The translations under genes were made by a program, and so were the position numbers. From assembly GCA_914767715.1 (NCBI GenBank), contig OU612075.1:3658001-3722000 (forward strand): DNA of 64,000 bases. The letters run 5' to 3'. The notes beneath the pieces were generated by a model. That model ran no database searches. It was not told the origin of the DNA and saw only the letters and a list, made by a program, of their open reading frames with translations. Numbering within the stretch: the stretch's first letter is position 1; every line of letters begins with the position of its first letter. The stretch comes from Membranipora membranacea (Eukaryota > Bryozoa > Gymnolaemata > Cheilostomatida > Membraniporidae). Below are positions 35,043 through 47,900 of this stretch, one piece after another.

Positions 35043-35067
35043 CAATGAACTAAGGTTTAGTCCATTG
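35043..35067. repeat. 25-bp palindrome, CAATGAACTAA family
   Basis: Same palindrome as 30789-30813 in the opposite orientation, with one mismatched arm position. It sits immediately left of the inverted-repeat arm at 35071. Confidence 0.7.
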
Positions 35068-35070
35068 ATG

Positions 35071-35175
35071 TGACTACGGCAGACGAGCTGCGCCACATGG
35101 GAAAATAAATTGGGAATGGCGCAGCTCGGCTACATTCAATTTACATGTGGCGCAGCTCGGCTAGTTTCAAATTTT
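35071..35175 (+). repeat. Inverted-repeat arm with three GGCGCAGCTCG motifs (left)
   Basis: Shares ACTACGGCAGACGAGCTGCG and three copies of the GCGCAGCTCG core with 39310-39414, which is in opposite orientation. The first two cores also form a hairpin (CGAGCTGCGCCA / TGGCGCAGCTCG). The two arms enclose 4.1 kb. Confidence 0.75.
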
Positions 35176-36049
35176 GAAGACATGAGAACACAACTCATGA
35201 ATTTGATAGTCTGACACTATTCAGTCGGAAAAGAGTTGGAGTCAACTTGGGTTTTGGAGGTATGATTGTTAACAACTAAGTCTGCACCCACTTGATAGCT
35301 GAGTCTGCTAATTGGGTCCTCGGCCTGACTTTGAGTTTAGAGGATCACTCACTGGCCTGAGCACTGAAAGGTGACCTTTTTAATGTTATCACTATCAGTC
35401 ACTCTCAACATAGAGCCACTTTGGAAAAGATATATGCAGAGGAGAGGTGTCTGTCATGTGAACTGTTCTGATTGTCACCACCCAATCTATCTTACCAACC
35501 AAGGACTGGCAAGGACTAGCTAGGAGTACTCCTTGATCTGTCACTACAGACAGCTCCTGGACCAATCTGTAGGATCTATGTATGTAGTTAATTTTTGTCA
35601 TTGTTACAGTGAATCGGAGTCAAAGAATTGGTGGAATGTTGTTGACGATGCAGCAGCACCCTCACTGGCAGACTATCCATCTATGACCCAATGGTCCTCC
35701 TTATCCAAAACCTGTCTGGGTCTGTGGCAATGTTTGACAGTCGTATTACGTTCAATTCTTTCATTCAATGACCTCATAGCTCTATCGCTAACACAGGAAC
35801 ATAAACTTTTTTCACAGTTGAGCATCTCATTTGGTTTCTGCATTGATTGATCAAATTATCATTTTCCCTTTCAGAACGGTTGAAGACAAGGTGATGACAA
35901 CAAAATTAAAACCAGCCTATGTATGTATGTTTATATTTGGTCTCAATCTCTGAGAAATAAAACTGTCTCTGTAGGGTGCTCTGTAAAAATTATTAAAACT
36001 GTTGATTTTGTAAAAATAAATAAAATGATAAGACCATAAAAAAATACTA
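35176..36049. other. Intergenic DNA
   Basis: Between the left arm and the LINE fragment. An open frame at 35533-35850 has no recognisable similarity. Near 35696 a segment resembles part of the foldback at 38848-38960 (CCAAAACCTG...GGTCT.TGGCAAT). Confidence 0.4.
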
Positions 36050-36770
36050 TTACTTTTGGAAGACACTATTTAGGTATTTGATACATTCTGCTCTAAAACA
36101 TTTGGCACGGATCTGCACGCGGAACTTGACTGATTGATATCTGCCTGACGGCAGCTGGTTAAGACGGAGTAGTGGTTCATCTTCGGTGGCAATCATACGG
36201 AGGCTCTTTACTTTCAGTATATTAGAGTAAAGGTCGTCTACGGGTGTGAACGTAAGTTCGCCTGATATGTAACCTGCAGTTCTTATCACAGATTTTAACT
36301 TTTTCTTAGAGTCTGCGCTCAGATGACTATATAGCACAACCAGGTGGTAGGTGATTACTGACTCTATGAAGGACTTGTAGCAGGTCGTTATTAGTTTCTC
36401 AGTGACACCGAGATGGTATAGCTTGGCGATTATATGTAGCCTTTGGCGAGCTTTCGTTGTAGTTTTCAAGGTGTTCAGAGTAAAATCCAGTTTGTTGGTA
36501 ATAATGGTGCCTAAGTATGTAAATTGTTCTACCTGCTCAATTGAAGTATTGTTTACAAGCAGTTGTGGGTAGCTTGGGTTATCCCTTGCATTGCACATGA
36601 CCATTTCTTTTGTTTTCTTTGCATTGAGTATTAGGTCATTATCCGCGCACCATGAGTTGATGGTATTAGTCATTGTTTGAAGTTCTGTGGTCTATCATAA
36701 TATTATTGTTGGAAATAAAGTCAACTTGCCGATCAACTATGAGATACGAGTCTGCAACGTAGTGCCACAA
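36050..36770 (-). mobile_element. CR1/L2-like LINE fragment (3' part of reverse transcriptase ORF)
   Basis: An open frame at 36050-36673 contains the segments LILNAKKTKEMVM, QFTYLGTII, FIESVITYHLVV and the terminal LPSGRYQSVKFR block. These are the post-catalytic thumb and C-terminal region of CR1/L2-type LINE proteins. Upstream in another frame the degenerate active site reads YVADS in place of YVDD. It is truncated, frameshifted and inactive. Confidence 0.8.
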
Positions 36771-37499
36771 AGAAGGTCAAATGACCTCTTTACATAAGTC
36801 TAACTCCTTGGTCTTAGTATCTATGCATTTTTTGATTGCTTGTGGGTCAGGTTTTCAGTTTGGGAACTCAAGCAGTCAAGCACATTTGAATTGTAAATGC
36901 CCAAAGTGCCACTGATAAGCTGATTCAAATCAATCGTTAGTTCTAATAGACAACAAATACATCGGTGAACTGACTTGACAACTGTAATCTGTAAGTGGGT
37001 ACCAAATTATTTCAAAGTTTTCTCTCTGGTCGGATTTAAATTTTTTTTTCTTACATACCATGTTTGTTGATGAGGAGCTGACATAAATGGTTCCTTTATT
37101 TCTTTTTTTATTATCTGTAATAATTATACTATGCCTAAGAAAGTCTACAGAATAACGTATAGATAGATGCGAATTTGTCAACAGTGACTGAAAGTTCTTT
37201 GAATAAAAAACAGCTTAGGTGCCCTACTTAGGTCTCGTCCCCAAATCACTCTCTCATAGATAGAACTATACCTATGCATTCTGAGTAAATGCCTTGTGCA
37301 CGAATTGTCTAATTGAGCCAAGTGACCAGACTACCTTGGGAGAAAGATTGATATTTGCTGAGAGAACTTGGAGCGGTGTTTACAAGAACTATGGTAGGAC
37401 AACCCATATGTCTGATACAATCATACCAGGGAGTTTGGGACAAATGTTATATTGTGTCCCCAACTCCCTGATCATACATACTCCCTGATATCTTTAGTT

Positions 37500-37880
37500 C
37501 ACCCAAGGACTTACTATCACTCTCCTACATCTGTCTGCCTATTTTGTTCACCTCTATTTATGCTAAAGATAAGAAACGACTGAGAAAGTTTTTCAAAGAC
37601 GCTAATAATCTGAATATTCAAAACATAAGTGTCCTTGATGCCATTATAGATAATTGAACTAAAAACCTGATACTAAATTACATACATGATGATGAACATT
37701 TTATAAATGAATTTTTTCCATCAGGAAGATTCAGGACATTAAAATATCGATCTTCTTGGGGGAAAGACAGTTTTTTAAGCAACATGATTTTATCCCTCAA
37801 TAATATTATTTTAACCCAATCCACGATGAGATGTCAGCTTTTTTTCACGTATTTTTTTCTTTGCTCTATGTGGACAGCAG
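37500..37880 (+). mobile_element. LINE C-terminal fragment, plus strand
   Basis: The plus strand reads KDKKRLRKFFKDANNL followed, after an in-frame TGA, by FPSGRFRTLKYRSSWGKDSF. This is the same C-terminal block as the fragment at 36050-36770 but in the opposite orientation and diverged. Only the 3' end is present. Confidence 0.65.
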
Positions 37881-38847
37881 TGTATCAAACAACAAATTTC
37901 GCAACATATTTATATGTGAGTGACAAATAAACCCATCAATCAATCCAAAGTTGGAGTAAGGATAGGCGTTTGGTTTGACCCAAAAAAGTTGGATCAATGT
38001 GACTACGAGCCAGAATACCTGTCGCTGTTATGCATATTATATTCGATGTACCTGAAAATAAAAATTAAAAGCACAATACACTGTGAATCATTCGATCTTG
38101 TTACTATTGATAGATTTAAGCAGAGTATAGCAGGGTGCGAGGACTGCCTTACGCAATGAACCTTCTTTTCAGTTCCCTGGGGCCTGCACCCAGTGACCAA
38201 GCACCCTGATGAAGTTTGTTCATTTATTTGATACCGCAAAAACTCTCTAGGTATCACCATCAACAGTATTGAATACCAACTGAAGTCCACAGCTTGACAT
38301 TGATTTATCATCTACATCCTTCAGCCATGTTACAAGGGTAGCCTATATGAAGCACTTACAGTGAGATGTGGCATGACTAGGAGATGAGCTGTGCAACAGC
38401 ATTATTATTGTGTATAAAATCTCCTTGATCTCTCGTTGTTCATTGGAAAACACTTTAACTCGGCGAAGTCTCAGCATCTTAAATCCGGCTAAGAGTACCA
38501 GCCACTGTCTTACCAATGCAATCCTGATACATGTCGAGGTTTACACGTGATCAAAGATTAACTCAGTCTGGTGTTGATTGCATATCATTCCTATGGCTTA
38601 TCTCTGGTTAATCTCTAAAATGCTCCTTCATAATCATACAGGCTGTAAAATAAAAGTACACATACATACACATGTTGTTTGGACTTTGTCAGATTACAGA
38701 CACATCAATCACAGTCAAACTTTGAACTAAGTAACTTGATGGGCTCTAACTAAAGCCCTCTCTAAGCTTGCAGTATATGCCCTCCATCTAGCAGACATTA
38801 CTATATGCGTTGCATTGTATGCACTATATACACATGTTTACTCCAAA
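37881..38847. other. Unassigned intergenic DNA
   Basis: No gene, RNA or repeat is recognised. Open frames on both strands near 37920-38311 overlap and look non-coding. Confidence 0.4.
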
Positions 38848-38962
38848 ACCTGGGTTGGTCTCTGGCAATTTTTGACTGCTCCCCCCTGGTTGAGTTTCAA
38901 ACAACAAAAAAAACCAAGGGGGCAGTCAATCACTGCCAGTGACCCAGGTGTTAGAGTAGGCC
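38848..38962. repeat. Foldback MITE (CACCTGGGT...CCCCTTGGTT arms)
   Basis: About 50-bp imperfect arms: AAAACCTGGGTTGG..TCTGGCA...TGACTGCTCCCCCCTGG pairs with CCAAGGGGGCAGTCA..TGCCAGTGACCCAGGT, with a short AT-rich loop. A similar half occurs near 35696. Confidence 0.7.
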
Positions 38963-39309
38963 TGTGACCATTCCTCACTCAGTAGCAGCCTGCAGTACTA
39001 GTACACTTCAAATCATTCCTTCACATGATTAATATAATTGTCATACATTATTGTGGAGAATACTACCTCATTTCAGAATGTCTATACTATACTTACAGCC
39101 ATATTGTATACATAGGTAGGGAAACTCAAGCAACTTCTCAAACACTGTGACTCCCACTCCTAGTTCAACTTATGTAAAATAGTCCTCTTGCTTTTTCAGC
39201 TAGATCTTTAACAATAGAGCTGTGATAAATTCCACCTCATTTATCAATTCCGACAGATGAGCAAGTATGCATAAGTCTATCAATATTAGGAATCGTGTGC
39301 TCTTGGTTA

Positions 39310-39414
39310 CAAATTTTGAAACTAGCCGAGCTGCGCCACACAAAAATCGCCTCTTGCCGAGCTGCGCCATCTGACATTATTTTCTCCCATGGCGCAGCTC
39401 GTCTGCCGTAGTGA
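39310..39414 (-). repeat. Inverted-repeat arm with three GGCGCAGCTCG motifs (right)
   Basis: Inverted partner of 35071-35175, about 4.1 kb apart. It ends in CTGCCGTAGTGAC. Confidence 0.75.
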
Positions 39415-39425
39415 CTATATGTTTG

Positions 39426-39645
39426 CTTATAATATTATAAGCAATGAGCTAAACTAAATTATAAGCAATGAACTAAGCAATGAACTAAACTAAATTATAA
39501 GCAATGAACTAAGCAATGAACTAAACTAAATTATAAGCAATGAACTAAGCAATGAACTAAATTATAAGCAATGAACTAAGCAATGAACTAAATTATAAGC
39601 AATGAACTAAGCAATGAACTAAACAATGAGGTTTAGTTCATTGTT
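39426..39645. repeat. Tandem array of GCAATGAACTAA units
   Basis: Repeated GCAATGAACTAA, singly or in pairs, alternating with AATTATAA, ending in a shortened CAATGA...TTAGTTCATTG palindrome. The unit is the arm of the palindrome family at 30789 and 35043, so the array probably grew from one. Confidence 0.85.
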
Positions 39646-39839
39646 ATAAGCATCTATCTCACTTAGATCAAGTTTAAACTATAATAGTTGCCTACACTAC
39701 AGACTATTATTGTCAGTGGGATGGTTGAAAATGCAAAGTAAGGGCATGTTAGTTCCAATGTGTGCATGGTAAGCGTTTAAATTGCATTTCACCTCAGTTT
39801 GATATTTTATTACTACTAGTACAAACATGAAATTTAGCC

Positions 39840-40850
39840 CTTCCTAGTGGCCAGAAACGCTCTCGGAGCATCAGCAGCCTGGGCTCCATCCCGGACTCTG
39901 TTAGGGGACTCACATCGCCCCCAACGTCAGCGTTCCTCTAAACCAGGGTCACTTTTGCGCTAAAATAAGGAAGCATCAAGAAATTAAAACTTGTCGGAAT
40001 TATCTCAATTTCGACTATCAGTTAGAGCCCAAATTTACCTTGTTCAAATTGCAGAATATTGATATCCTGAGATTAACAGGAGGATAGTAATGCTGACTTG
40101 AAAAAACCAATAATTAAAAGAGCGGAAAAGTTAACAAATGTGGGAACTCATTGCTCTTTTATGGGCAAATTGACAACTATATTGGCTTTAAACCTACCCT
40201 ATATGGACGAGCAACTCCCGCCCATCCTGTAACTGCAAGCCGTTTGAACAGCGACTTGTCTCTCTCCGTCAGCATTCTTTATAAAAAAAAGTCGGAATAA
40301 AATCAAACTTGCACCAGTTAGAACCCCAATTGACCTTGTTGATATTCCAGAATATTGATATCCTGAGATAAACAGGAGGGTAATTATGATGCCTTTAAAA
40401 AACAAAATTAAAAAAACGGGGGATAAATTAACAAATGGGGCAACTAATTGCTCTATTTCAGTTGGATTAACAACCTATATTGGCTTAATACCTACCCTAA
40501 CGGACAAGTAACTCCCGCTCTTCACGTAACTGGAAACTGTTTGGATCTGCGGCTCTTCGTTCTCCGTCAGCGTTCCTTTCAGCGAGGGTCACTTTTGCAC
40601 TAAAGATACGGCAGCATAAAAGAATATAATCTTGTCGGAATGAACTCAATTTCGCATCAGTTAGAGCCCCAATTGATCTTGTTCAAACTGCAGAATATTG
40701 ATATCCTGAGATAAACAAGAGGGTAATCATGATGACTTTAAAAAACAAAAAATTAAAAAAACAGGGGAAAAATCAACATATGGGGCAACTAATTGCTCTA
40801 TTACAGTCAGATTAACAACTTATCCAACCAATGAAAATTATGTAATGATC
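39840..40850. repeat. ~300-340-bp diverged tandem repeat, three units
   Basis: The block CAGAATATTGATATCCTGAG recurs at about 40052, 40348 and 40691 (steps of 296 and 343 bp). Each is followed by 'ACAGGAGGGTAAT' and 'AACTAATTGCTCT'-like segments. No coding capacity is recognised. Confidence 0.8.
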
Positions 40851-41918
40851 TTAACTTGTGTAGAGATATTCCATCTGTCTACTATCACACTGACACTCAC
40901 CAGGTGATGGACAGGGGCCACTGTTTTGGAACATTTTTCCGAGAGGCAAAACTCATTGAATGTGTGAACAATGAACTGAATTGGTGTGAAGTAACACCAG
41001 ATTGGGTATTATAAGCTCATCCTGTGGAGTTTGGTGCCAATCCCCAGCCTTCAAACGATATAATGATACGAATAGCATATTGAAGCACCAAATTAGCTGA
41101 GTCTGACTTTGAAAATTCAATTATAACATTTATAAGCCACTCAAATGCGTAAGCGGTCTAGGGGAGGCAGAGATCCTGCCTACCCAGCTCCCGAGACGGA
41201 GGGCAGCTCCAAATTCAGGTAAATGGACCAAGCTTGGTCTAATCTCACTCAACACATCCCTTTATGTTGCATTATCAGAATTACCAGATCATATTTGTTA
41301 GATGCATTTTTACTCATTGATTTATGTTTGCGACAGATTCCAAGCACAAGTTGAACATGTGGCACCTGGTAAGGTGTGTAACCCAGATATTTTATGTGAT
41401 CAAAAAACAACTTTAGAGACATTTAGGAAATATGTATATATTTGATCTCTTATTAACAGTGCGTTAGTAAAAAAATGTGAGCATTTATCGTGAGATTTAT
41501 AAAAATTAAAAAACAAGGCGTACTATAAAACAGACAATATGGCATCAAAACCACTCAGTCTGTATGGCCTGCTCAGCAGCATAAGAACCCTGATTTACTC
41601 TGAAACACACATAATATTAAATTCATATAACAACTATATCGACTGAGAAAAAAAATGGAGTTTTGAATTAAGAAAAACACTACAGACTAAAACGAAAATC
41701 TTTAAGCAGTAACAATATTGCTTGTTTAAAGTGTCTAAAGTCTGACGTCTGCATAACACAACATAATCATAGCATACATGGGGACAGTCTCACGTAAATT
41801 AATACATTTTGATGAACAGATTAATAATAGCTAAGAAAAGCATGTGATAGCTGAAGGCAGGCCAAGCTACAATCATCATCTGTTTATCATTTGTTGCTGT
41901 GATGAAACTCGGAGACTA
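40851..41918. other. Intergenic DNA, 3' flank of the calpain gene
   Basis: I see no gene or repeat family here. It presumably includes the calpain 3' UTR at its right end. Confidence 0.4.
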
Positions 41919-44900
41919 CTAAAAACTATCCATATCCTGCCTGACAGTTAGGGTGATGACTAGTCGACCTGAAGGTACGGGGTCGTCAGCTTTACGACCC
42001 CTCAGTGCTAGCTCCATAGCCTTATTCTCACATGCATCACCAGCCAGCACACTGGTCATACCCATAAACTGATCTCTGATAGGATTCTTATTCCAGATCT
42101 ATAAAATATATGACAGGGCAGCTGTGAACATACAGTGTACATCTAAAACTAAGCATGCTGAAGAACAGTAAAATTGTCGATTTTCCAACCTTAGTTGAGT
42201 TCAGGAACGCACAAAAAAAAATCTTTATTTATTTCCAGTATAAAAAAGTAGGAGATGACAAATTCCCTGTTTTAACAGGGGAAAATAAAGGATTTATGGT
42301 GACATATAGGATTCTGTGAAACCAAGAAAATAATTTTTAGGGAAGTGAATGAGTGAATGAATGATGTCACCAGTACCTCTATTTCTATTTGACTGTTTGG
42401 ATCAGCTTTAAAGAAGAGAGCTGATCTATCCCACTCTGGGTTTTGTGTATCTTCTATAGTAGGTATTCTCACTGTCTCTTTCTCACATTTAGCTATGATA
42501 TACGGATCAGCACCTGAAGTAATCAGAGGCAACCTTGTCTTATTACTCCGCTTTTCATTTAAGGGTTATGTTATGTGAAGTTTTGACAAATCAACTACTG
42601 ATTTACTCAGAGCAGACAGATACAATTTGGAGTTGTCCCAAACCGGCTTTCACAAGAGTCAAGAGAGGACAACTATTAATTATTTGCAGTGCTTGTTGTG
42701 ATGAAGTATGTTAATTGAGAAATAAGTTTTAATTATTGCTACATTGCGTGGATAAATAATCAATAAATGTTTGGAGTCACACATTTTCAGAATGCTATTA
42801 GTAAAGAAGGCAACAATGATTCAAGGTCGTTTTTCTGTTTCTGTTTTATCCTTATCCGGTAATAAATAGTGAGTAAGTATATATACCTCCGGCATCTCTG
42901 TCCTGTTTATCTAGACCTGTAGCTCTGACAAATCTTATACGAACTCCGAGGACACAAACCGAGGCACAGATTCCACAGATACCACCAATCTTCCCTGGTG
43001 AGTCCTTGGTCAAATGTCTGTAAAAATATTATACAAAGAAGAATCTTACACACAATATCCATAGTTATTTAGTGCTGACCTTGCGAGTTATAGCTTGAAG
43101 AGCAGGAAAGCTACAAGGTTAAACGTTACACAACACTATAAAGTGAGGCCCAGGAATGAATTCAGATTCATAACATGACAACGAACAGCTACCCTAAACA
43201 TAATATTTTATTTACAGTCAGGTCTTTGACTTTGGGAGTTAAAACCATGTCTATGGTTAAAACCATGAATGTAGTGGAATTGTTGTCTTCTCTTCTGGTG
43301 TGGTGAGACAACTAATAATTATCCAAGCTTCGCTTTTCATTTTCCAAGGTCATAATTATCATACATGCTAATTGTTGCCTATATACTCCTAATAGTATCA
43401 CCATGTAAGGGAAAGGGAAAGCCCTCTGCCCCATAATATTGGATAAATAGCAAAACAGCGATTATCAGCTTATTAATCTTACTTTGCTTTGTTTGCTTCA
43501 TCAGTATAAACTCTAAGAAGGAATTCTAGCTGTTTTCCAGGCTCGAATGTACAAGGTAAGACAACATATCGACCCTTCTTCAGATTCTGTCTCATGAATA
43601 TACTTCTGCTATTTTTGAATTTGGATGATTTGACGACAGTTTGTGGCTCGTGCATTCTCGTCCTTCTGTTCTCCTCTACCTGAAGACAAAATTAAGCATA
43701 AAATAAAATATAAATTTATCATAATATTAAAAAATATACCTTCTATTCCCTGAACAAGGAGTGTGATAATGATTATAATAGTCAGGGTCAGGTAGGCTGA
43801 GCAATCTTCTATCCATATCACTAAACTCCTTAATTCAATTAAAAATTTTATAATTAGAGATTTCTATAAAAAATCTAACCTTGAATATGTGAAAGCCGAT
43901 AGTCTCTTTAGGTTTATCTCTGTCAGATATCTTCTGTTCCAGACTGAGTAGAACATCATCTTCCTTCTTAGTCACAGAGAAAGCCAACTACAAACATAAA
44001 CCATAGACTATAAATATAAAATACTAAAAATAACTATGAACTATTACCAATAAACTATAAACAATTAACTGTAAAAAAATAAATACGCTAAGACTGCCAT
44101 AATCATAATCAACAGGTTGATAATGTCTCACACCTCCGGAATGACATCATCAAATCAGCTGCCATTCAGTTGTCTTGTGATAAAGCTTCCCAAAGCTGCT
44201 GCTCTTATTCACAATCATTACTAGGAGCGAGCTATTCATGTGAAGGTGTAGTTAGCTCAATTATCAAGTCCAACGCTCGGGACAAGGTACATAAGATGAG
44301 ATAAGATTAATACATATAGGGGTAGGCCTCGGCGTACAACCAACCTGAGGATTTTTGAGGAAGGTATCTTTAAAGTTAGCACATCCTCCAGCCAGTAGAG
44401 GTGGAGTCCAGCCTGAGTGAAGTTTAGCTTCCTCCCAGGTCTGCTCTACACTGAATACTGACTTATTCACTACTCTACATACCGATACATTCACAAAATA
44501 TCGGCAAAAGTCATCAAAGTGCATCCTGTAATACATATAACATATTACATAATTTATATATATATATATATAAGATTTGAGCTTATGTTCTACATAATCA
44601 TAAATAAAAGGAAAGTACACAAGCTCCAATCTTAGGCTTACCTAAAACTAATGTGTGACATTGTAATGATTAAACCCAGCAATTTAGTTGATGCAGCCAA
44701 GTAGCTAACAATCATAGCCTCTTTCTTCTTTTCTCTTTTGCTGTGGCAAGGCAATATGCACTACACGCACTACATTGTCATTATCTGAATCACTTTCACA
44801 GAGTGAATAACGATGAGTAAACAGCAAGCACGAGCGGACACAGCGTCGACATATACAGCAATGCTACGCTATCGTAGGACTATAAGTGGATACCATTACC

Positions 44901-47900
44901 CAATCTCATATCTCAGAGACTGAGCTGTAGCACTGATATCGGTCGGCTGTAGGTTTAATTGATTCCTTTTGAAGGAGTAAGGAATTAAAAATCACAGAAC
45001 AAAAGCGATAGGCTGAGAATTTCCTAGCAATTAGACTCATTTTATATATAAAAACTAGTATGATGTCACACCTTACATGGTATTTTCTGTAAATATCAAT
45101 CATATATTATCTTGAGGAAGGAGTCATCATAATAGTTACCTGCAGTTATTGGAACAAGAACCCAAATGAACTGAAGGCTTAGCCTGGGGTATCTATCTTG
45201 CCATCCGAAACTTATGATTGTTGCATGTTGAATGCTCTTTTTTTAATTCAACGAACAAATCCAAATTGAGATCTTTGGTTTTCAGACAATCTATTTCATG
45301 GCTGAATCATGCCCAACCAGAGACAGTCTTTCTTAGGATGTGTTTAAATCTATCGTTCAGATCTTTTCCAAGGCAGTTAGAGGAAAAATATTATGTGACT
45401 CACCAGAACTCTCCATCATCCTCGAATGTCAGTCCGATCTTCTTCCTCTCAGCCTCAGATATTTTATTCCACTCATCAGATCTGAAAGAAATCAATAACA
45501 TAATAAAGTGCCTAAAAGTTTCAGCTCCATAGTCGCTGCCTCAATAACTTGCCGTTTGTTAATTAATTTGTTTGCTCGATCAAACCTCTCGCATGTTAGT
45601 TTTTGTATTTATGATTGGGGTCGCTAAATGTTTGGAATGGAATGAGAAATATCCTAGGCTTCTTTTTCTCTTTCTGATCAGTTCTTCCTTGCGATCTTCA
45701 GTCATGGTTGATGGGAGAAATCACAAGGTGATTTGGCCGGGAGTGTGGCTGCTTCACGGCGGCTTAGATCCTTTGCCATTCACTGGGAGTTGTGCCTAAT
45801 TGGCCATAGCTGCATGGCTTTGTGCGGTACCGGGCTATTGTGTTGTGTGTCCAATTATCTGCACTGATGGATTAATTTGGCGAGCAAATTCCTCAAGCCT
45901 TTAGTTGCCCTGTGAGCCTTGGTGTTTGAGGTTTTCCTCACAGGCTCAGTAAACTTGAGTTGTATAAACTGAACTATAATCTGAATCTATTTTTCTGGGC
46001 AAAGGTAATATTTGGGGATTTACTAAAGGAGCAAAAAGGTATGTTATAAATTAAATTCTATTTTCTGTAGGTTAAAATAATTTGACTCCCAGTTCACTTG
46101 ACTTAATATCTCTTTTATTTCTCGGTACATTCAAAATTAATTAATAGGGTTTAGATTTGTGTTTATTTGATCTTTGAGTATATTGTTCCTTATAGTTTGC
46201 GTTAAATTGAATAGTTAATTATTGACGGCATTTTTATTGAACGAGGCACATTTTTATGCACCACATTAATTGCACCATATTCTTTTCCAGTTTCACGGAA
46301 CCTTCGGGGATAAAAATAAACCAGTGATCCTGTGAAACCATCAGTAATCTCTAAAATCTAATGCAAAATAATCAAGAAGCCTTGTGGTCCAGAACACTTA
46401 GATAAAACACTCTAACACAAGAATTTACCTATTTTGATTGATACGATATGTTGACGCAAAGAGTTAGGGACAAACTTAAAACTCCCTGGTTGGAGGGAAA
46501 ACAATATATATTTCTATGGAAATCGTAGGGAAAGCAGGTCCATAATAGAATCCTGGGAATACTTAGTAATCTACCTATAAATTAAAGTTTAACATGAGAA
46601 AGTAACTATACACAATTATTACCTACACATTGGCGATATATTGAAAGTTGTACTGGAGGGGAAAGGGGTCTTTTGAAGACCAGATGAAAGATAACTTTAC
46701 GTGGAATGATAGTGATAATTATACTTTAAAAAGCAAATCTCTTACCAATTGGATAGACCCCCAGTAAACTTCTTGCATCAGTTATAAATTGGATTTCGAT
46801 ATTTGTTATAATTATTTATGTATTTGTGCTATCTGTAATCGTTTTGAGGTCTGACAGTAATATGTCGAGTAGTGACATTTAGGTCTCTTCTCATTATAAC
46901 ACCAAGTAAAAGGTCAAATTATTTAAATCTTAAATTTCATACTTAATTCTGTATCTGGAACACATGCGATGGATAAAAATAAAAATAACCTACCCGTCAG
47001 AGAATGGTCCGTTCCACTCATGTTTTCCCCAAGGGTTCCTACATCTTATCATATTAATCTTCTCCTGGTTGAATGTACCGAAGAGTCCTGTACCAGCGAG
47101 AGCTACCCGCTGTACTTCTGTTATACCGTAGGCGTGTCCCTTCACTAGCCCCGTCTCTGTCTTAGCTTCCATCTCCTCACTATTCTCAGCCTAGACGCAG
47201 TATAAACATCATGCTCTATATCTATTGTATATCTGTGTCCAAACATCCAGATATTGTGAATTAAATTAACCTCATCATGTCTTACATTCGAACATACCTA
47301 GCTGAAAATAGACTTGCGACAAGACATAGGTGTTGGAGCTTAGCTCTATGTACAACATACCAAAGTAGTGTACTCAGTAGCTGCTGACTGCACTACTCTC
47401 CAGCATCTTACCTCTCTCCCAGACCCATTTTGGTTCATTTGCCTGCATCTGGAGTTGCTTCCCAACTAAGGCCACGCCACGGGCAAAAACGCCTGTGGTA
47501 GGGGATCAACTGGAATGCAGGCAAACAGAATCAAACTTGATCCACTCCCTCTCATGGCTAACCGCTATAGAGGAGATTACACATTCTGGCACAGTAGCTC
47601 TATTGTGTATATGATATGACCATGCAATTGTTTAAAAAAATGCAGCGAAAAATGATATTATTAACCGTAGAGCCAAGAACTACACCTCCCAACGTTAAGA
47701 ATCCAGGTGTGCACGTAAAAAGTACAATGGCAGTGCTACCTTATGAGTAGGGAGACAACACTTAAAATCCCAACATCTCACAGATTATATGTAATGCATT
47801 TATTATCAGTATCTCACAGCTCAAGGTTTACATACCTATGAAGATGCCAGTAGAAAAATTTAGTTTTAAATTACAGTGAAAACCAGTACCATGACTTTTC

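Noticed and set aside
45218-45799. Plus-strand open frames opposite the calpain gene
   Set aside because: They run across a calpain exon and introns on the other strand with no domain similarity.
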